Assembly: GCF_035975855.1 (NCBI RefSeq)
Contig: NZ_CP109055.1
Span: 6,386,001 to 6,450,000, forward strand
DNA: 64,000 nucleotides
Direction: 5' to 3'
Source: Streptomyces sp. NBC_01304
GTDB lineage: Bacteria; Actinomycetota; Actinomycetes; Streptomycetales; Streptomycetaceae
Positions 18,423-26,525 of this stretch are shown here, piece by piece (positions within the stretch are counted from its first letter, which is position 1; every line of letters begins with the position of its first letter). Both the position numbers and the translations under genes were made by a program. The notes beneath the pieces are model-generated. The model searched no databases and was not told where the DNA came from. It was given only the letters and a program-made list of their open reading frames with translations.

Positions 18423-19595
18423 GTGAGCAGCAGCGGCCTCATCTACGCAGTCATCGTCGGGGCCTGGGCCGCCTACTTGGTGCCGATGTGGCTCCGTAGG
18501 CAGGACGAGCTCAATGAAGCCCGTCCGACGGAACGCTTCAGCACCGCCATCCGGCTGCTGTCCGGACGGGCGGGGATGGAGCGCCGGTACGCCAAGGACC
18601 TGCAGGCGCGCACCGACGGGGAAGAGCCCCGGACCGGGGCCGAGCCGGACGCCGCCACGGACGCCCTGACGGGCTCCGTCGACGTCCGGAACTTCGCCGT
18701 GCCCCCGAGCCGCAAGGAAGCCCGGGCGGAACGTTCCGAGCGGCCGGAACGCCAGGAGCGCCCCGAGCGCCAGGAGCGCCCCGAACGGTCCGCGAGGGCC
18801 GAGCGGGCGGATGCCGAGGCGGCGGCACGGGCCCGGCGCTTGAAGGTGCTGGCGCGTCGGCGACGTACGACGGTGATGTTGTTCCTGGCCTTCACCCTCG
18901 GCGCGATCGTCGCCGCCGTGGGCGGACTCGGCTTCCTGTGGGCGCCCGCCGGGCCGGCCCTGCTGCTGAGCGCGTACATCGTCTATCTGCGTTCGCAGGA
19001 GCGCCGCCGCTATACGTACGTGATGGATCAGCGGCGCGCCGAGATGGCCGCCCAGCGGCTGCGCGAGCGCCGCTCCGGCGGGCGGCGTCCGGCCGCGGCG
19101 CCGGTGGACGACGAAGCGGAGGGCGAAGCGCAGGCCGAGAGCCCCGGGCTCTCCTCCCTCGCCGCCGACCGCCGGGCCCTCGTCGAGCAGACCGACCACG
19201 CCGAGTGGGTCGACCAGCAGCGCGAGCGGGAACGGGGCGCGGCGCGCGGTGACAGCTGGGAGCCGGTGCCGGTCCCGCTGCCGACCTACGTCACCGCCCC
19301 GGTCGCCCCGCGTGCACCCGGCAGCGTCGACCTGGGCGCCCCCGACTCGTGGAGCTCGGCGCGCTCCAGCGCCGCCGAGCCGGACCGGCGCGGCCGCGAG
19401 GCGCGCGAGGCCGCGGCGGCGCGGGAGGGCGAGCAGGCCGAGGAGTCCAAGGCGGGGCCCCGGCAGGGCGAGGGCACGCAGGCGGCCCGGCGCGGTGCCG
19501 GTGGGCGGCGGGCCAGGGAGCGCGGGCGCACCCCGCTGTTCGACCAATACGCAGACAGGGGAGTCGGGGACCGGCCGCGCGCGGCCAACGAGTAG
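18423..19595 (+). CDS. sepX: SepX/GlpR-like membrane division protein
   Basis: 390 aa. Topology: one N-terminal membrane helix (SGLIYAVIVGAWAAYLVPMW, about residues 4-23), a charged cytosolic stretch with Glu-Arg-Pro-Glu-type repeats (about residues 100-125), two further helices (about residues 150-190), then a disordered Arg/Glu/Ala-rich C-terminus ending TPLFDQYAD. This is the layout of the actinobacterial GlpR/SepX proteins, needed for cross-wall formation and sporulation in Streptomyces and shown in corynebacteria to receive the MoeA-like Glp. The gene order galU-moeA-rimJ-this gene supports the call. GTG start; TACCGT (18410-18415) lies 7 nt upstream, so probably leaderless. The AT-rich 163 bp before it are its promoter. 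Confidence 0.8.
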   Translation: MSSSGLIYAVIVGAWAAYLVPMWLRRQDELNEARPTERFSTAIRLLSGRAGMERRYAKDLQARTDGEEPRTGAEPDAATDALTGSVDVRNFAVPPSRKEARAERSERPERQERPERQERPERSARAERADAEAAARARRLKVLARRRRTTVMLFLAFTLGAIVAAVGGLGFLWAPAGPALLLSAYIVYLRSQERRRYTYVMDQRRAEMAAQRLRERRSGGRRPAAAPVDDEAEGEAQAESPGLSSLAADRRALVEQTDHAEWVDQQRERERGAARGDSWEPVPVPLPTYVTAPVAPRAPGSVDLGAPDSWSSARSSAAEPDRRGREAREAAAAREGEQAEESKAGPRQGEGTQAARRGAGGRRARERGRTPLFDQYADRGVGDRPRAANE

Positions 19596-19662
19596 CCGTG
19601 GGATCCGCTCTTCGGGGCCTGGCCTGAGCCACTGAGCTGACCAGGGCCGGAACGGATTTCCA

Positions 19663-19682
19663 AGCACCCCGATCGGGGTGCT
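19663..19682. promoter_or_regulatory. perfect 20-bp palindrome before tRNA-Ala
   Basis: AGCACCCCGATCGGGGTGCT is a gap-free palindrome ending where a TAAAGT -10-like hexamer (19682-19687) begins; the tRNA follows at 19702. It could be the sepX terminator or an operator placed in the spacer of the tRNA promoter. Confidence 0.5.
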
Positions 19683-19701
19683 AAAGTTTCACTCGTTGCA
19701 A

Positions 19702-19775
19702 GGGCCTGTGGCGCAGTCTGGTAGCGCACCTCGTTCGCATCGAGGGGGTCTGGGGTTCAAATCCCCACAGGTCCA
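19702..19775 (+). tRNA. tRNA-Ala (anticodon CGC)
   Basis: Full cloverleaf of 74 nt: acceptor GGGCCTG with CAGGTCC, D-stem GCGC/GCGC, anticodon stem CCTCG/CGAGG with loop TTCGCAT (anticodon CGC), T-stem TGGGG/CCCCA with loop TTCAAAT, discriminator A. The third acceptor pair is G3.U70, the universal alanine identity element. No CCA is encoded. Decodes GCG, a very common codon here. Confidence 0.97.
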
Positions 19776-19784
19776 CCGCAATTG

Positions 19785-19816
19785 AAAGCCCCGCCGGATT
19801 CGTCCGGCGGGGCTTT
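19785..19816 (+). terminator. terminator of tRNA-Ala
   Basis: AAAGCCCCGCCGGA (19785-19798), TTCG tetraloop, TCCGGCGGGGCTTT (19803-19816): a perfect 14-bp stem starting 10 nt after the tRNA, ending in TTT. Confidence 0.9.
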
Positions 19817-19916
19817 CGCATGTGCGGGAGCAAGCTCGGCGGTCGTCTCGATCAGGGCAGGCAGGGCTCGACCAGAGTCGACAGGGGTCTTGACTAGGGC
19901 CCGTACATTTGTAGAC

Positions 19917-20387
19917 ATGTCCCGTTCTGCCCGACTCGCCATGACTGCCTGCGGTGCCGCGCTCCTCGCGGTCGTCGCGGTGCTCGTCAGCGGCTGCAGC
20001 GGTCCGCAGGGGCTGCACGTGCAGGGGCCCGCGATCTCGCCGTCCAAGGTGTCCGGGCCGGTCTACGTCGCCGACGCGCAGGCGCAGCCGCTGCGGCGGC
20101 CGACCGCGATAGGGCTGACCGAGTTCGTGACGGTGTCCGAGCTGCGCTGGGGGAGCTGGGGCGACGGCACCGCGCATGCCACCGGGAAGCTCAGCGGGAT
20201 GTGGTGTCTGCCCGAGTGCGGCGAGAAGCCGTACGAGGTGAACGTGACGCTGAGCGCGCTCGAGAAGCAGGAGCGCGTCGCCTACTACCGGCGGGCGACG
20301 GTCGAGCCGGTGCACCCCGAGGACCTGCCGAAGAACGCGGTGAACGTGCAGCTGCGCGGCATCCGACTCTCCGTTCCGGCGTTCTGA
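19917..20387 (+). CDS. secreted lipoprotein preceding a histidine kinase
   Basis: 156 aa. Signal peptide of the lipoprotein type: positive MSRSAR, hydrophobic ACGAALLAVVAVLVSG and lipobox VSGCS with Cys24 as lipid anchor. The mature part has no recognised domain; it holds a Cys pair in MWCLPECGEKP. ATG 19917 is chosen so that the signal peptide is complete. It lies 19 nt before the histidine kinase and is probably co-transcribed, recalling CseA, the lipoprotein modulating CseC, though similarity is not evident. Function: inferred accessory sensor. Confidence 0.75.
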   Translation: MSRSARLAMTACGAALLAVVAVLVSGCSGPQGLHVQGPAISPSKVSGPVYVADAQAQPLRRPTAIGLTEFVTVSELRWGSWGDGTAHATGKLSGMWCLPECGEKPYEVNVTLSALEKQERVAYYRRATVEPVHPEDLPKNAVNVQLRGIRLSVPAF

Positions 20388-20406
20388 GCGGGCGGTCGGG
20401 CGATCC

Positions 20407-21615
20407 ATGGGACTGCGAACGAAGATCGGTGTGGCCATCGCGGGCACCGCTGCGGTGGTGTCCGTGGTGATGGGGCTCCTGGTGCACCACCGGACGGTGA
20501 ACGCCCAGTTCGAGACGGCCACCGGGCAGATCGGGGACCGGCTCGCGACCGCCGTGCAGGATCATGCGGCGGGCGTCGACGGGGCCAACACCCTGATCAA
20601 TCCGCCGGATCTGCCGAAGCCGCTCGGTGAGGCCGTGCAGAAGGGCAAATGGGCGGTCTATCTCGACCCGGGCACCCAGGGCACGCCGTGGCTGTGGGCC
20701 GCGAGCAAGGAGGGCGACTCCGTCGTCGCGCTGCGCCGGCCCTACACCCGCGAGGACACGACCGTGCGGGAGCTGGACCGGGTCCTTTGGGTCGCGGGCG
20801 GGCTCGGCACCGGGCTCGCCATCGTGGCGGGGCTGCTCGTCGCGACGCGGCTCGGGCGGCGGCTCACCGCCTCCGCGGACACCGCGCAGCGCATCGCGGA
20901 CGGCGATCTGACGGCGCGCCTCGAACTGCACGGCAAGGACGAGATCACCAAGCTGACCACCGCCGTGAACACCATGGCCGACGCCCTGTCCGGCCGGCTG
21001 CAAGCCGAGCGCGAGGTGACGGCGAACATCGCGCACGAGCTGCGTACGCCCGTCGCGGGGATGGTGACCGCGGCCGGGCTGCTGCCGGCCGGGCGGCCGT
21101 CCGAGCTGGTGCAGGGGAGCGCGCAGCGGCTGCGGGAGCTCGTCGACGATGTCATTGAAGTGGCGCGGCTCGATGTGTCGACGGAGCAGGCCGAGACGGA
21201 GGTACGGGAGTTCGGCGCGCTCGTCCGCAAGGCCGTCGGGGCCGTGGCGGGAGAGGAGCGCGGGGTCACCGTCGATGTCGTCGAGGACACCGAGGTGGAG
21301 ACCGATCCGCGCCGGGTCGAGCGGGTCCTGGCCAACCTGGTCAGCAATGCGCTGCGGCACGGGGCGGCGCCGGTGCGCGTCGAGGTCGAGGGCGCGGTGG
21401 TGCGGGTGCGCGACAGCGGGCCCGGCTTCCCCGCCGCCCTGCTCGCGGGCGGGCCCCAGCGGTTCCGTACCGGGGCCCGCGAGAACGGGCTGGGGCTCGG
21501 GCTGACCATCGCGCGGGGGCAGGCGCAGGTGCTCGGGGCCCGGCTGCGCTTCGAGAACCCCGAGGGCGGCGGGGCGCTGGCGGTGCTCGACTTGCGCGCT
21601 GCCCGGACTCCTTAG
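20407..21615 (+). CDS. sensor histidine kinase (no adjacent response regulator)
   Basis: 402 aa. TM1 about residues 6-26, extracytoplasmic sensor of about 95 residues, TM2 (VAGGLGTGLAIVAGLLVAT) about 136-155, HAMP, then the dimerisation box IAHELRTPVAG with phospho-acceptor His210 (codon 21034-21036). The ATPase part follows: ANLVSNALRHG (N box), RDSGPGFP (G1), GLGLGLTIARG (G2). All catalytic elements are present. No response regulator lies next to it; only the lipoprotein gene precedes and a convergent acetyltransferase follows. Either it is an orphan or its partner is elsewhere. Confidence 0.92.
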   Translation: MGLRTKIGVAIAGTAAVVSVVMGLLVHHRTVNAQFETATGQIGDRLATAVQDHAAGVDGANTLINPPDLPKPLGEAVQKGKWAVYLDPGTQGTPWLWAASKEGDSVVALRRPYTREDTTVRELDRVLWVAGGLGTGLAIVAGLLVATRLGRRLTASADTAQRIADGDLTARLELHGKDEITKLTTAVNTMADALSGRLQAEREVTANIAHELRTPVAGMVTAAGLLPAGRPSELVQGSAQRLRELVDDVIEVARLDVSTEQAETEVREFGALVRKAVGAVAGEERGVTVDVVEDTEVETDPRRVERVLANLVSNALRHGAAPVRVEVEGAVVRVRDSGPGFPAALLAGGPQRFRTGARENGLGLGLTIARGQAQVLGARLRFENPEGGGALAVLDLRAARTP

Positions 21616-21690
21616 CCGCCCAGACCCCGAAGCCGATCAGACCCAAAGCCGATCAGACTCCGAAGCTGATCAGACTCCTAAGCCGCTCAG
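21612..21690. repeat. 16-17-bp tandem repeat between convergent stops
   Basis: About five imperfect units of AAGCCGATCAGACTCCG at 21612-21629, 21630-21645, 21646-21662, 21663-21679 and 21680-21690. The array runs from the stop of the histidine kinase to the stop of the acetyltransferase, and replaces a hairpin terminator. Confidence 0.85.
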
Positions 21691-22178
21691 AGCAGCAGCT
21701 TCGAGAAGCAGCGGCTCTCCTCGTGGAATCGGTAGTGGCCGAACTTGGCGCAGGCCGCGTAGCCGCTCGACGTGTAGAGCGCGATCGCCTCGGGCTGCTC
21801 CGTGCCCGTCTCCGCGGCCATCCGGGTCCGGCCTGCCGCGCGGGCGTCGGCCTCCAGGGCGGCCAGGATGCGGCGGGCCAGGCCCAGACCGCGGGCCTCG
21901 GGGACCACGTACATGCGCTTGAGCTCGGCGTCGCCGTCCGAGTAGCCGTCCTCGCCCGCGTCCTGGGTGCGCCAGCCGCCGGTCGCGAGGGGCCGGTCCT
22001 GATCGTCGTACGCGATCAGATAGAGCCCGAGCGGCGGCTCGAACATGGCCGGGTCGAGCGGGGTGACATCGCCCTCTTCCTCGCCGTGCTGCTGGTAGCG
22101 CTCGATGTACTCGAGCTGCACCTGGTCGTTGAGCTTGACGGCGTCGGGGTGGTCGAACGGGACCGGGCGTATCTCCAT
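21687..22178 (-). CDS. GNAT-family N-acetyltransferase
   Basis: 163 aa. Motif A: LKRMYVVPEARGLGLARRILAALEADARA (R/QxxGxG/A type), then AAETGTEQPEAIALYTSSGYA. This pattern is common in small-molecule or amino-acid acetyltransferases; the substrate is unknown. ATG start at 22178; its last codons lie in the tandem repeat. Divergent from the exonuclease gene with 38 bp between starts, so the promoters overlap. Confidence 0.88.
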   Translation of the reverse strand: MEIRPVPFDHPDAVKLNDQVQLEYIERYQQHGEEEGDVTPLDPAMFEPPLGLYLIAYDDQDRPLATGGWRTQDAGEDGYSDGDAELKRMYVVPEARGLGLARRILAALEADARAAGRTRMAAETGTEQPEAIALYTSSGYAACAKFGHYRFHEESRCFSKLLL

Positions 22179-22216
22179 GCGGAAATCGTATGCGGGTGGG
22201 CCGGTACCGTGTCGGG

Positions 22217-23008
22217 GTGCTGACTGTGACCTCTGTGAACGTGAACGGGCTCCGTGCCGCCGCCAAGAAGGGCTTCGTCGAGTGGCTGGCCGCCACCGAT
22301 GCCGACGCCGTCTGCCTGCAGGAAGTGCGGGCCGAGGCCGAGCAGCTGCCCGAGGGGGTGCGGGCGCCGGAGGGCTGGCACGTGGTGCACGCCCCGGCCG
22401 CGGCCAAGGGGCGGGCGGGGGTCTCGCTGTACACGCGCCGCGAGCCCGACCGCGTACAGATCGGATTCGGTTCCGAGGAGTTCGACTCCAGCGGGCGGTA
22501 CGTCGAGGTGGATCTGCCCGGCGTCACGGTCGCGAGCCTCTATCTGCCCTCGGGCGAGGTCGGGACCGAGCGGCAGGACGAGAAGGAGCGGTTCATGGCC
22601 GAGTTCTTCACGTACCTGAAGGCGCTCAAGGTGCGGGCCGCCGCGGACGGCCGCGAGGTCGTGGTCTGCGGTGACTGGAACATCGCGCACCAGGAGGCCG
22701 ACCTCAAGAACTGGAAGGGCAACAAGAAGAACGCCGGATTCCTGCCCGAGGAGCGGGAGTGGATGGGGCAGGTCTTTGAGAGTTACGTGGATGTGGTGCG
22801 GGCGCTGCATCCGGGGGTTGAGGGGCCGTACTCGTGGTGGTCCTACCGGGGGCGGGCTTTCGACAACGATGCAGGTTGGCGCATCGACTACCAGGTGTGC
22901 ACGGCCGGCCTCGCCGAGCGCGCGGTCAAGGGCTTCGTGGAGCGGGCCGCGACACATGACGAGCGGTGGTCGGACCACGCTCCGGTGACCGTCGTGTACG
23001 ACCTTTAG
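22217..23008 (+). CDS. xth: exodeoxyribonuclease III
   Basis: AP endonuclease / 3'-5' exonuclease of base-excision repair, EEP fold. Motifs: TVTSVNVNGLRAA, VCLQEVRAE (metal-binding Glu), VVCGDWNIAHQEADLKNWKGN, WRIDYQVC and the terminal SDHAPVTV with catalytic Asp-His. 263 aa, normal. GTG 22217 is chosen over GTG/ATG-type starts 27 nt upstream: TACCGT (22205-22210) lies 6 nt before it, indicating a leaderless mRNA. Confidence 0.94.
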   Translation: MLTVTSVNVNGLRAAAKKGFVEWLAATDADAVCLQEVRAEAEQLPEGVRAPEGWHVVHAPAAAKGRAGVSLYTRREPDRVQIGFGSEEFDSSGRYVEVDLPGVTVASLYLPSGEVGTERQDEKERFMAEFFTYLKALKVRAAADGREVVVCGDWNIAHQEADLKNWKGNKKNAGFLPEEREWMGQVFESYVDVVRALHPGVEGPYSWWSYRGRAFDNDAGWRIDYQVCTAGLAERAVKGFVERAATHDERWSDHAPVTVVYDL

Positions 23009-23143
23009 GCGACGTCGCGTACGCCATGTGAAGGCTGGGGCGCAAGAGCGCGAAGTCCGATAGAGGGCTTCCCGCTCCCTGTGCGGCGTGGCAGATTGCC
23101 GAGCGCACGGCACGGCCAACTGCCCGTCGTACAGGGGGATTTC

Positions 23144-24142
23144 ATGAACCACTCGTACTCTCGGCGCGCCGTCCTCGGCGGTGCGCTCGGTGTCGGTCTG
23201 GCGGCCGCGCTGCCCGCGGCGCCGGCCGGTGCGGCGCCCGCCGGGACGCCGCCCGTGCTCGTCACCGAGCAGGCCTCCAAGCGCATTCTCGTCCTCGACC
23301 CGCAGCGCCCCACCTGGGATCCGGCAGCCGATCCGGCCTCCGTGAAGTGGGCGTTCTCGCCGCTCGGGGACCGGCGGTACGCGGATCTGCAGCCGGACGT
23401 CAGCTGGGTGTACCCGAGCGAGGCGAAGGTGCGGCGGTACGGCGGGCGCACCTACCTGCTGACCTGCGCGTCGTTCGGGTTCGCCGCGGTCGTGGAGCAT
23501 CCGACCGGGCGGCGGTACTGGGGCGGGGCGATCGGGCCCGGCGACGACCTGTTCAACCCGCACTCCATGGAGATCCTGCCGGACGGCAATGTGGCGGTCG
23601 CCTGCAGCACGGGGGCGCAGGTGAGGCTGTACGCCGCCTCGCAGGGGCCGCGCAACACCACGTACGCGAAAGCCGAGTTGAAGGGTGCGCACGGGTTGCA
23701 CTGGGACGGGGCGCGCAAGGTCCTGTGGGTGATCGGCGACGACGAGCTGGTGACGTACCGGGTGGGCGGCGGCCGGGCCAAGCCCACGCTCACCCGGACG
23801 TACGGGATCGCACTGCCGGGCGAGAAGCCGGGCGGGCACGACCTCTTCCCGGTGGCGGGGCGGCCCGACCGGCTGTGGGTGACGACCAATGCGGCGGTGT
23901 TCCAGTACGCGAAGGGCGCCAAGGAGTTCGTGCAGGACTTCGCGGGGGCCGACCGGATCAGCCGCAAGGGCGTCAAGGCGATCGGGAACGATCCCCGGAC
24001 CGGGCAGGTGGCGAGCACCGTGCCGGAGGGCGGGCTCGGGGAGACCTGGTGGACGCGGAAGGTGACCGTGCATCGGCCGGACTCGGAGTATCTGCTGGTC
24101 AACGGCGGGATTTACAAGGCGCGTTGGTGGCTGCCCCGGTAG
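23144..24142 (+). CDS. Tat-exported protein of the DUF6528 type
   Basis: 332 aa. Twin-arginine signal SRRAVLGGALGVGLAAALPAAPAGA at the N-terminus with a likely AxA cleavage site near residue 30. The mature protein has repeated short beta-type motifs (LVTEQASKRILVLD, NPHSMEILPDGNVAVACS, GAHGLHWDGARKVLWVIGDDEL, GGHDLFPVAG), which look like propeller blades. Such proteins are called DUF6528 and their role is unknown. ATG 23144 preceded by AGGGGGA. No signs of an operon; convergent with merR (15 nt between stops). Confidence 0.8.
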   Translation: MNHSYSRRAVLGGALGVGLAAALPAAPAGAAPAGTPPVLVTEQASKRILVLDPQRPTWDPAADPASVKWAFSPLGDRRYADLQPDVSWVYPSEAKVRRYGGRTYLLTCASFGFAAVVEHPTGRRYWGGAIGPGDDLFNPHSMEILPDGNVAVACSTGAQVRLYAASQGPRNTTYAKAELKGAHGLHWDGARKVLWVIGDDELVTYRVGGGRAKPTLTRTYGIALPGEKPGGHDLFPVAGRPDRLWVTTNAAVFQYAKGAKEFVQDFAGADRISRKGVKAIGNDPRTGQVASTVPEGGLGETWWTRKVTVHRPDSEYLLVNGGIYKARWWLPR

Positions 24143-24157
24143 GCCGGTGCGGGTGGC

Positions 24158-24829
24158 TCAGCCCTTGTCCCCGGCCCGGTCGGCCGCGATGCGCCGGTCC
24201 ATCGCCATCGACAGCTCCGCCTCCACGACCGCCTTCGCCAGCGGGCGCAGCTTGTCCATGTCGGCGTCCGCCTTGTACTCGTGGACGGTCGTGAGGAACA
24301 GCTCGGCGAGCGCGTCCGCGTGCTCGCGCACCCGGCGGCCCGCCGTCATCACCGCGGCGAGCGGGACGCCCTCGCGGACGAGCTGCGCCGAGACCTCCAG
24401 GAGGCGGCGGCTGATGTGCACGATCTCGTCGCCGTCCGTGCCGATGTAGCCGAGGTCGAGTGCGGCCTGGAGGTTCTCCGGGGTGACCTCGCCCTCGAAG
24501 TAGTCGGCCAGCTCCTCGGGGGTGAGGCGGACCGGGGTCTCCTCGGTGGGCTCGCCGGTCAGGCCGAGGAGTTCGCCGACGTCCCGGCCGTGCTCGAAGG
24601 CGTCGGTCAGCTCGGCGATCGCGGTCAGGGTGTGGCCGCGCTCCAGGAGGCCGGTGATGGTGCGCAGGCGGGCCAGGTGGTGCTCGTCGTACCAGGCGAT
24701 GCGGCCCTCGCGGCGGGGCGGCGGGATCAGCTTGCGCTCCCGGTAGAAGCGCAGGGTGCGCACGGTGATGCCGGCCTCCTCGGCCAGCTCTTCCATGCGG
24801 TACTCGCGTACGGCCCCGTCTGCGCTCAT
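24158..24829 (-). CDS. MerR-family transcriptional regulator
   Basis: 223 aa. N-terminal winged helix: YRMEELAEEAGITVRTLRFYRERKLIPPPRREGRIAWYDEHHLARL, a textbook MerR DNA-binding domain, followed by a dimerisation helix. The C-terminal half (about 130 aa) is an all-helical effector region without Cys clusters, so not a metal sensor. ATG 24829. It is divergent from the monooxygenase operon and may control it. Confidence 0.9.
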   Translation of the reverse strand: MSADGAVREYRMEELAEEAGITVRTLRFYRERKLIPPPRREGRIAWYDEHHLARLRTITGLLERGHTLTAIAELTDAFEHGRDVGELLGLTGEPTEETPVRLTPEELADYFEGEVTPENLQAALDLGYIGTDGDEIVHISRRLLEVSAQLVREGVPLAAVMTAGRRVREHADALAELFLTTVHEYKADADMDKLRPLAKAVVEAELSMAMDRRIAADRAGDKG

Positions 24830-24846
24830 GACCGAACCCTATGTTG

Positions 24847-24889
24847 TACCGCCGGTAACATTCCCGGGCTTACCCCCTACCGCTCGGTA
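24847..24889. promoter_or_regulatory. two TACCG/CGGTA palindromes before the monooxygenase operon
   Basis: TACCGCCGGTA (24847-24857) and TACCGCTCGGTA (24878-24889) are perfect inverted repeats with 1- and 2-nt centres, about 31 bp apart. A -10-like TAGTCT (24901-24906) has a 17-nt spacer to 24878, so the second repeat covers the -35 of the operon. They lie in the merR/monooxygenase divergent region and are strong operator candidates. Confidence 0.65.
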
Positions 24890-24959
24890 TGTTGCTGCTC
24901 TAGTCTCCCCATTGCGCCAGTAGTTACTGGCAGAGTCGTGAGGTTCGGGAGGCGGCGGC

Positions 24960-26525
24960 ATGGCCGAGCACGAGCGGGAGCGCGAGCACGTACGGGTGGC
25001 GGTGATCGGGTCCGGGTTCGGTGGCCTCGGGGCCGCCGTGCGGCTGCGCCGTGAGGGCATCACCGACTTCGTCGTCCTGGAGCGGGCGGGCGCGGTCGGC
25101 GGGACCTGGCGGGACAACAGCTACCCGGGCTGCGCCTGCGACGTGCCCTCGCACCTGTACTCGTTCTCCTTCGCGCCCAACCCGGACTGGCCGCGCACCT
25201 TCTCCGGGCAGGAGCGCATCCAGGAGTACCTGGAGCACGTCGCGGACACCTTCCGGCTGCGCCCGCACATCCGCCTCAACTCCGAGGTGAAGCAGATGCG
25301 TTGGGACGCCGAGGAGCTGCGCTGGGAGATCGAGAGCAGCAGCGGCTCGCTGACCGCCGATGTCGTCGTCTCCGCCACCGGGCCGCTCTCCGACCCCAAG
25401 GTCCCGGACATCGCGGGGCTCGACACCTTCGAGGGCAAGGTCTTCCACTCGGCCCGCTGGGACCACGACTACGACCTCAGCGGCAAGCGCGTCGCGATGA
25501 TCGGGACCGGGGCCTCCGCGATCCAGATCGTGCCGGCCATCCAGAAGGAGGTCGGCAGGCTCACGCTGTTCCAGCGGACGCCGCCGTGGGTGATGCCGCG
25601 CGCCGACCGTGCGATCACCGCGCCCGAGCGCTGGCTGCACCGGCAGCTGCCGTTCACCACCGCCGCCCGGCGCGGAATCCTGTGGGGCATACGGGAGTTG
25701 CAGGTCCAGGCCTTCACCAAGCGGCCGAACGAGCTGGGCATGATCGAGGCGATAGCCAAGCGGAACATGGGCCGGGCCATCAAGGACCCGGAGCTGCGCC
25801 GCAAGCTGACGCCCGACTACCGCATCGGCTGCAAGCGGATCCTGCTGTCGAACACGTACTATCCGGCGCTCGCCCAGCCCAATGTGGACGTCGTGGCCAG
25901 CGGGTTGAGCGAGATCCGCGGGAACACCCTGGTCGCCGCCGACGGCACCGAGACCGAGGTCGACGCGATCATCTTCGGCACCGGCTTCCACGTCACGGAC
26001 ATGCCGATCGCGGACCGCGTCATCGCCGACGACGGCACGACGCTCGCCGAGTCCTGGAAGGACGGCATGAACTCGCTGCGCGGCGCCACCGCGGCGGGCT
26101 TCCCCAACTGGATGACCATCATCGGGCCCAACACCGGCCTCGGGAACTCCTCGATGATCCTGATGATCGAGTCCCAGCTGAACTACATGGCCGACTACAT
26201 GCGGCAGTTGGACGTCCTCGGGGGGAAGGCGGCCCTCGCCGTACGGCCGTCCGCCGTGGGTGCGTGGAACCGGCGGGTCCAGGAACGTATGAAGCGGACC
26301 GTCTGGAACACCGGCGGCTGCAACAGCTGGTACCTCGACGCGAACGGCGTCAACACCACCATCTGGCCGGGTACCACGACAGAGTTCCGCAAGGCGACGC
26401 GGCAGGTCGACCTCGCCGAGTACGAGGTGGTGCGGCCGACCGAGAAGTCCACGAAGGACGTGGCCGTCGAGACCAAGTCGCCGGCCAAGAAGGCGCGTAC
26501 GAAGAAGGCCGAGGCGGCGGCATGA
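24960..26525 (+). CDS. flavin-containing (Baeyer-Villiger-type) monooxygenase
   Basis: 521-aa FAD/NADPH monooxygenase. FAD Rossmann motif VIGSGFGGLGAAVRL near residue 15; the BVMO-type fingerprint FEGKVFHSARWDHD (FxGxxxHxxxW[P/D]); NADPH Rossmann motif MIGTGASAIQIVPA. The C-terminus is a Lys/Ala-rich tail (KSPAKKARTKKAEAAA) reminiscent of mycobacterial homologs. GGGAGG precedes the ATG. First gene of a three-gene operon with ATGA overlaps. Similar to MymA/EthA proteins, which oxidise ketones and activate thioamide drugs; the natural substrate is unknown. Confidence 0.92.
   Translation: MAEHEREREHVRVAVIGSGFGGLGAAVRLRREGITDFVVLERAGAVGGTWRDNSYPGCACDVPSHLYSFSFAPNPDWPRTFSGQERIQEYLEHVADTFRLRPHIRLNSEVKQMRWDAEELRWEIESSSGSLTADVVVSATGPLSDPKVPDIAGLDTFEGKVFHSARWDHDYDLSGKRVAMIGTGASAIQIVPAIQKEVGRLTLFQRTPPWVMPRADRAITAPERWLHRQLPFTTAARRGILWGIRELQVQAFTKRPNELGMIEAIAKRNMGRAIKDPELRRKLTPDYRIGCKRILLSNTYYPALAQPNVDVVASGLSEIRGNTLVAADGTETEVDAIIFGTGFHVTDMPIADRVIADDGTTLAESWKDGMNSLRGATAAGFPNWMTIIGPNTGLGNSSMILMIESQLNYMADYMRQLDVLGGKAALAVRPSAVGAWNRRVQERMKRTVWNTGGCNSWYLDANGVNTTIWPGTTTEFRKATRQVDLAEYEVVRPTEKSTKDVAVETKSPAKKARTKKAEAAA

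Noticed and set aside
19702..19775. tRNA-Ala as an integration (att) site
   Set aside because: No integrase, no repeat of the tRNA 3' end within the window, and flanking genes are core.
19905..19921. TACATTTGTA / GACATGTC as a BlaI-type operator
   Set aside because: Arms are short, no BlaI gene or beta-lactam sensor nearby; kept only as a note in the kinase finding.
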